A DNA stretch of 64,000 bases from an uncultured Bryobacteraceae bacterium (GTDB lineage: Bacteria; Acidobacteriota; Terriglobia; Bryobacterales; Bryobacteraceae): contig CALDSU010000005.1 of assembly GCA_937924525.1 (NCBI GenBank), forward strand, positions 434,001-498,000. The letters run 5' to 3'. Below, one piece after another: positions 60,210 through 64,000 of this stretch (within the stretch, counting starts at the first letter, position 1; every line of letters begins with the position of its first letter). Position numbers and translations under genes: made by a program. Below the pieces are notes generated by a model, which did not search any database, had not been told where the DNA came from, and saw only the letters and a program-made list of their open reading frames with translations.

Positions 60210-62422
60210 CCCGCGCGTTCGCTCTCAGCTTGGGGGCCGCGGCGCTGGCCGCGGCCCAGGTTTCCATCGATCTGGTGGCGGAGGAGACCGCGGGCGTTCG
60301 CCGCCGCGGCGTCGTCGTCAGTCAGGGAGTGCCCGCCGAACCCATGCCGGCGGATGCGGTCGGGAATCTCCGATTGCGGACGGCGGCGGGCGCGGAGGTG
60401 CCCGCGTTGATCGAGGCCGACGGCCAGGCGCCCGCCGGAAAAGTGCGCTGGCTGCGCGTGGCGGCGCGTCTGGATTTGGCGCCGAACCAGCGGTTGCCGC
60501 TACGCCTTGAAACCGGGCCGCGGGCGCCAGCCGCACCGTTATCGGTCCGGCGCGAGGGTGAAACCATTGAGGTGACCGGCCCCCGCCTGCGCTTGCGCAT
60601 CGCCCCTCCGGCGCGCGTGAGCCTCTGGTTTGACGATCAGCCGGTGCTGGATGGTCCGCTGCGTGTCGAACTGTTCCCGGACGCGCGCAGCATCATCAAC
60701 GCGGGCGGCAGGACCACCGTGCTGTCGCCTTTTGAACCGGGCGCGTATGACCTGGACCAACCCACTCCACACCGGGCGACGGTGCGTCTGCGCGGCCGGT
60801 GTCCGAAACAAAAACCGTACAACTACCAGCCCGGGAACAACGACCCTACGCTCGGTTTCGACGTCGAGGTGCGCTTTCATCTCTCCGCGCTTACCGGCGC
60901 GGTGGACTTTGATTGGCGCGCCGTGAATCAGACCGGATACAAGAGCTGGCTGGAGCGCTACGCGCTCGTGCTGCCGCTGGCGACGGGCCTTCGCCAGACC
61001 GGGAGCGAGCGCACGGCCGGGGGGCCGTCCCGCTGGTTGCAGTTGCAGCGCGGCGAGTTCCGCGTGGGCGTCACCGCGCCGTTCGCGCAGGATTTGGGCG
61101 AAGGCGGCGGCGTGGCTCTGGAAGGAGGAGTCCTGGCGCATGGCGGGTTGCGCATGCCGCCCGACGGCGGCTTCGGGGGGCTCGTGCCCGAGATCCGCCG
61201 CGTGTTCTACGAAGGGACCACCCGGACCTTCGCGGGCACGCTGTGCCCGGGCGAGTGCGCCCCCGCCGAAGTCGACCGCCCGCATTTCGTGCTGTCGCCG
61301 GAATGGTATAGCCGGCTCGGTCTGCTGCCGGAGGCGGGGGACCGCCCCTTGGCGCGGGAATTCGCCCGCCCGGTGGCCCGTTCCGCCCAGTGGCTGCTCG
61401 ACCGCCAATGGCGCGGCACGCTCTGGTGGGGCGAGTGGTGGCGGGAATGGGACGCCACCCGGGCGCAGGGAGCCGAAGAGGCCAGCAACGGGCAGAGTTT
61501 GCTCGCGCCGCTGTATCATTACTTCCGCACCGGCGACCGGCGCTTTCTGGACGCTGCGAGCCGGGCCGCCTGGTTTGTCTACGATGTCCAGCAGACGCGC
61601 CGGCGGAGCGGCTTCGGTCCCATGCTGCACACGCGGCGCCACCTGCTGGACGAACTCGACTGGATTCACCCGCGCTACCAGCGGATGGCCGGCCCGCTGC
61701 TGGCCTCGCGCGTCCTGCTGGCGGGCCGGGAACGCGAGGAACTCGCCGCCACGCTGCGCCACTTCGTCACGCAAATTCAAGCCGAAGACGGAACGCCTTA
61801 CAACTGGGATGAGCGGGCCAACCGCCGCGCCGCCTCCGAAACCGGGGTCGATACCGCGAACATCATTGAGTCGCTGGTGGCCGCTTGGCGCGAGACCGGC
61901 GACCCCTTCTTTCTGGACCGAGCCCGCGGGTACGCCCGCTGGACTGTGCAAAAGTGGCGGACGCGCCAGGACGACACGTTCTGGAACTGGAACCTGACCC
62001 GCTATGTGCTCACCGGCCTGCTGGCCATCTGCCGCGAGGCCGAACGCGACCCCAGCCGCATTCCCGAGCGCGAAAGCTTCCGGCAGGCCGCGATCGAAAT
62101 CGGCCGCCACACGCTCACGCATCCCGAACTGGCCGCCGTGGCCGGCACCATCGCGGGCGGCGAGTTGCACTACGTGTTTTATCACGCGTGGCTGGGCGCG
62201 GAGGTCAGCCGCCTGGCCGGCGACCCCACCCTGCTGAAACCCTTGCTGGGGAAAGTGCGCGAGCAGATGGCGCGCCAGGCGCTGGACGGCAGTTTCCCCA
62301 TGGAGATGGGCAGCCTGTGGAGCCAGTATCCGCACACCGTGGTGAGTTACTATGACCCGAAATCGGTGGTTGCTTATATTCCTGTGCTGGAAGCGCGGCT
62401 GGCCGCGCTGGAACGGCAGTAG
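60206..62422 (+). CDS. Secreted PcRGLX/YetA-like protein (probable PL26-type exo-rhamnogalacturonan lyase relative)
   Basis: No ATG or GTG opens this frame in the right place. A TTG at 60230 would cut the signal peptide in two, while the CTG at 60206, overlapping the receptor stop (TTCTGA) and 8 bases after GAGG (60194-60197), gives LTRAFALSLGAAALAAAQVS, a full signal peptide. The 738 residues follow the PcRGLX/YetA layout. The N-terminal RIFT barrel (GVVVSQGVPAEPMPADAVGN and VPALIEADGQAPAGKVRWLR) is followed by a central beta-sandwich (VEVRFHLSALTGAVDFDWRA), then a C-terminal alpha/alpha toroid (WRGTLWWGEWWREWDATRAQ, FGPMLHTRRHLLDELDWIHP, DGTPYNWDERANRRAASETG). PcRGLX removes terminal disaccharides from rhamnogalacturonan I; the exact substrate here is inference. 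Confidence 0.68.
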   Translation: MTRAFALSLGAAALAAAQVSIDLVAEETAGVRRRGVVVSQGVPAEPMPADAVGNLRLRTAAGAEVPALIEADGQAPAGKVRWLRVAARLDLAPNQRLPLRLETGPRAPAAPLSVRREGETIEVTGPRLRLRIAPPARVSLWFDDQPVLDGPLRVELFPDARSIINAGGRTTVLSPFEPGAYDLDQPTPHRATVRLRGRCPKQKPYNYQPGNNDPTLGFDVEVRFHLSALTGAVDFDWRAVNQTGYKSWLERYALVLPLATGLRQTGSERTAGGPSRWLQLQRGEFRVGVTAPFAQDLGEGGGVALEGGVLAHGGLRMPPDGGFGGLVPEIRRVFYEGTTRTFAGTLCPGECAPAEVDRPHFVLSPEWYSRLGLLPEAGDRPLAREFARPVARSAQWLLDRQWRGTLWWGEWWREWDATRAQGAEEASNGQSLLAPLYHYFRTGDRRFLDAASRAAWFVYDVQQTRRRSGFGPMLHTRRHLLDELDWIHPRYQRMAGPLLASRVLLAGREREELAATLRHFVTQIQAEDGTPYNWDERANRRAASETGVDTANIIESLVAAWRETGDPFFLDRARGYARWTVQKWRTRQDDTFWNWNLTRYVLTGLLAICREAERDPSRIPERESFRQAAIEIGRHTLTHPELAAVAGTIAGGELHYVFYHAWLGAEVSRLAGDPTLLKPLLGKVREQMARQALDGSFPMEMGSLWSQYPHTVVSYYDPKSVVAYIPVLEARLAALERQ

Positions 62423-64000
62423 TCGCGCCACCCCGCTGTTGACGCTGGTCTTGGCGCTGCCGCTGGCCGCGCAGGACGTGGCGAGCGGGCGCATCGTCGA
62501 GCGCCACGGACAGGCGCGGACCGCCGCCATCCTCGAACAGGGCGTGCCGGTGCCGCCGATGTCCAGGGACGAAGCCGCCCGGCTCACCTTGGCGCGGAAG
62601 GACGGGCGGCCGCTGGCGGCGTTTGTCACGCCGGAGGGCTTCGACGAGCACGGCCGGGTCCGCTGGGTCCGGGTGTGCGCGCGCACGGCGCTGGCGGCCC
62701 GCGGCGGGCTCGACGTGGTGCTGCGCCCCGGCGAGACGACCGCGCCGCCCCTTTCTCTGCGCGAAGAAGCCGGAAGCATCGTGGTGGAAAACGAGGGCTA
62801 CACGCTGCGCATCTCCGCCCCCGGCTCGATCGAACTGACTCACGCGGGACGCACCCTGCTCGCCGGACCCTGGTCCGTCCAACTGATCTCGGACGCGCGC
62901 TCGATCTTGTGGGGCGCCTATTTCCGCGAGTTCACGCCCCTGGGCGTCTCCGTCGAGGACCGCGGACCGCATCATGCGACGCTGCTGCTGCGCGCGCTCT
63001 ACACCAAAAACCAGCGCAAGGCGGTGACCACGCTCGACCAAGGACGGCACTTCGTGTGCGAACTGCGCCTGCACGTGAATAGCCTGTCGCCGGCGATCCG
63101 CTTCGCCTGGCGGCTGACCAATCTCACCGGCGTCAAGATGTGGCTGCAACGTTACGCCCTCGAACTGCCGCTGGCCGCCGGCGCGCGGGCCTTGCCGGGA
63201 TCCACCCCCGGCGTCTTGCGGCTGGGGATTGGCGAATCCGGGCGGCTGGCGGTCAACGCGGATTTCATCGACGACCTGGGCAAAGGCGCGGGCATGCGCG
63301 TCGATGGCCGCCGCCTGCTGCACGGCGGGCTTGACCTGGCGCCGGACGGGGGCGTCAACACCGGCCAAGCGCCCGAGATCCGCCGTCTCTGGTTCCAGGG
63401 AATGTCGCGCACGTTCGAGGGGGCGCTGGTTCCTTCCGGAGACCCATCGAGCGTGCAGCGCCCGGTCGACCTGGTGCTGCCCGCCCAGTATTACAGCGAC
63501 ACCCGGGTCCTGCCGGAGGCCGGCGATCCGGTCACCTTCGGCGAGTTCGCCGAACCGGTTCGCAAAGCCGCCGAGTGGCTGCTGCGCACGCAATGGCGCG
63601 GCACGCTCTGGTGGGGCGAGTGGTATCGCGAATGGGATGAAACCCGCGACATGGGCGTCGAGGAGGCCAGCAACGGCCATAGCGCGCTGGCCCCGCTCTA
63701 TCATTACTGGCGCACCGGCGACGCGCGGTTTCTGGAGTGCGCGCGCCGCTCGTTCTTCTACACCATCGACGTCCAGCTTTCCAAATCTCCGGACGGCGTG
63801 GGGCCCATGTTTCACACGCGGCGCCACCTGTTTGACGAACTGGACTGGATCCACCCCCGGTATCAGCGGGCCACGGGCAGCCTGGTGGCCAGCCACGTCT
63901 TTTTGCATCCCCCGGCCCGCGAGGAAGTGATCCGGACCATCCGTTCGTTCCACGACCGGCTGTTCGTGAACGGAGTGCCGCACGACTGGGACACGAAGAA
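62352..64000 (+). CDS. Second PcRGLX/YetA-like protein, paralogue of the preceding gene, cut by window edge
   Basis: The frame opens after a stop at 62343-62345, and its only ATG near the start is at 62352, inside the previous gene (71-base overlap); GGTGAG at 62341-62346 can serve as ribosome site. The first about 45 residues are unusual, and a second hydrophobic stretch (TPLLTLVLALPLAAQ) looks like the true signal peptide. The rest matches its neighbour module by module: ILEQGVPVPPMSRDEAARLT, DEHGRVRWVRVC, WRGTLWWGEWYREWDETRDM, VGPMFHTRRHLFDELDWIHP and VPHDWDTKK at the edge. About 549 codons are visible and the C-terminal part is missing. Tandem duplication is the simplest origin. Confidence 0.68.
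   Translation, partial: MTRNRWLLIFLCWKRGWPRWNGSSRATPLLTLVLALPLAAQDVASGRIVERHGQARTAAILEQGVPVPPMSRDEAARLTLARKDGRPLAAFVTPEGFDEHGRVRWVRVCARTALAARGGLDVVLRPGETTAPPLSLREEAGSIVVENEGYTLRISAPGSIELTHAGRTLLAGPWSVQLISDARSILWGAYFREFTPLGVSVEDRGPHHATLLLRALYTKNQRKAVTTLDQGRHFVCELRLHVNSLSPAIRFAWRLTNLTGVKMWLQRYALELPLAAGARALPGSTPGVLRLGIGESGRLAVNADFIDDLGKGAGMRVDGRRLLHGGLDLAPDGGVNTGQAPEIRRLWFQGMSRTFEGALVPSGDPSSVQRPVDLVLPAQYYSDTRVLPEAGDPVTFGEFAEPVRKAAEWLLRTQWRGTLWWGEWYREWDETRDMGVEEASNGHSALAPLYHYWRTGDARFLECARRSFFYTIDVQLSKSPDGVGPMFHTRRHLFDELDWIHPRYQRATGSLVASHVFLHPPAREEVIRTIRSFHDRLFVNGVPHDWDTK

Overview
The window looks like chromosomal DNA of an Acidobacteriota species, most likely of the Solibacter/Bryobacter group. 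This is inferred from three points: high GC; several about 1,000-residue outer-membrane receptors with an N-terminal carboxypeptidase-regulatory-like domain (the Oar-like type abundant in that group); and many secreted beta-propeller, metallohydrolase and alpha/alpha-toroid enzymes. No phage, integrase, intact insertion sequence or CRISPR array was seen.

Layout. 1-7.4 kb (minus strand) is a replication-initiation block: the end of an Ldh_2-type dehydrogenase gene, a secreted propeller protein, then gyrB, dnaN and dnaA. An AT-rich candidate oriC with DnaA-box-like sites lies between dnaN and dnaA, and a tRNA-Gly(GCC) follows dnaA on the other strand. 7.7-15.1 kb holds a secreted carboxylesterase-propeller fusion, a DUF218 protein and a TonB-dependent receptor. 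15.4-19.7 kb is a nitrogen-sensing operon, amtB-glnB-glnD. 19.8-24.3 kb holds a secreted glycerophosphodiesterase, two decayed gene remnants, and a translationally coupled gltX-glnS pair. 24.4-28.3 kb is a divergent pair of CehA/McbA-type secreted metallohydrolases. 28.4-34.3 kb holds an orphan NuoM-like antiporter subunit, a zinc-ribbon membrane protein, a YihY protein, an RlpA lipoprotein and a lactate permease. 34.3-34.6 kb is a compact unit with its own promoter and terminator that encodes a 23-residue Lys/Ala peptide. 34.6-41.4 kb holds a HupE/UreJ-like protein, guaB, a DegT-type aminotransferase and a CHASE2 kinase/sigma-54 regulator pair. 41.6-46.9 kb holds small genes, a secreted mutarotase-like protein, a CarD regulator and an argC-argB-GNAT arginine operon.

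47-64 kb is a carbohydrate-use region on the plus strand. It contains two large TonB-dependent receptors, a GntR/FCD regulator, two alpha/alpha-toroid-type secreted enzymes, and two tandem paralogues that resemble the PcRGLX/YetA (exo-rhamnogalacturonan lyase, PL26-type) family. The second paralogue runs off the window. Related TTGATC-containing palindromes on both sides of the regulator gene suggest that it controls the locus. The likely logic is that secreted enzymes cut a plant or microbial polysaccharide, the receptors import the pieces, and the GntR protein senses an acidic sugar. The substrate is inference.

Limits: no alignment, skew or folding program was run. Family calls rest on motif recognition, and approximate residue positions were counted by eye.
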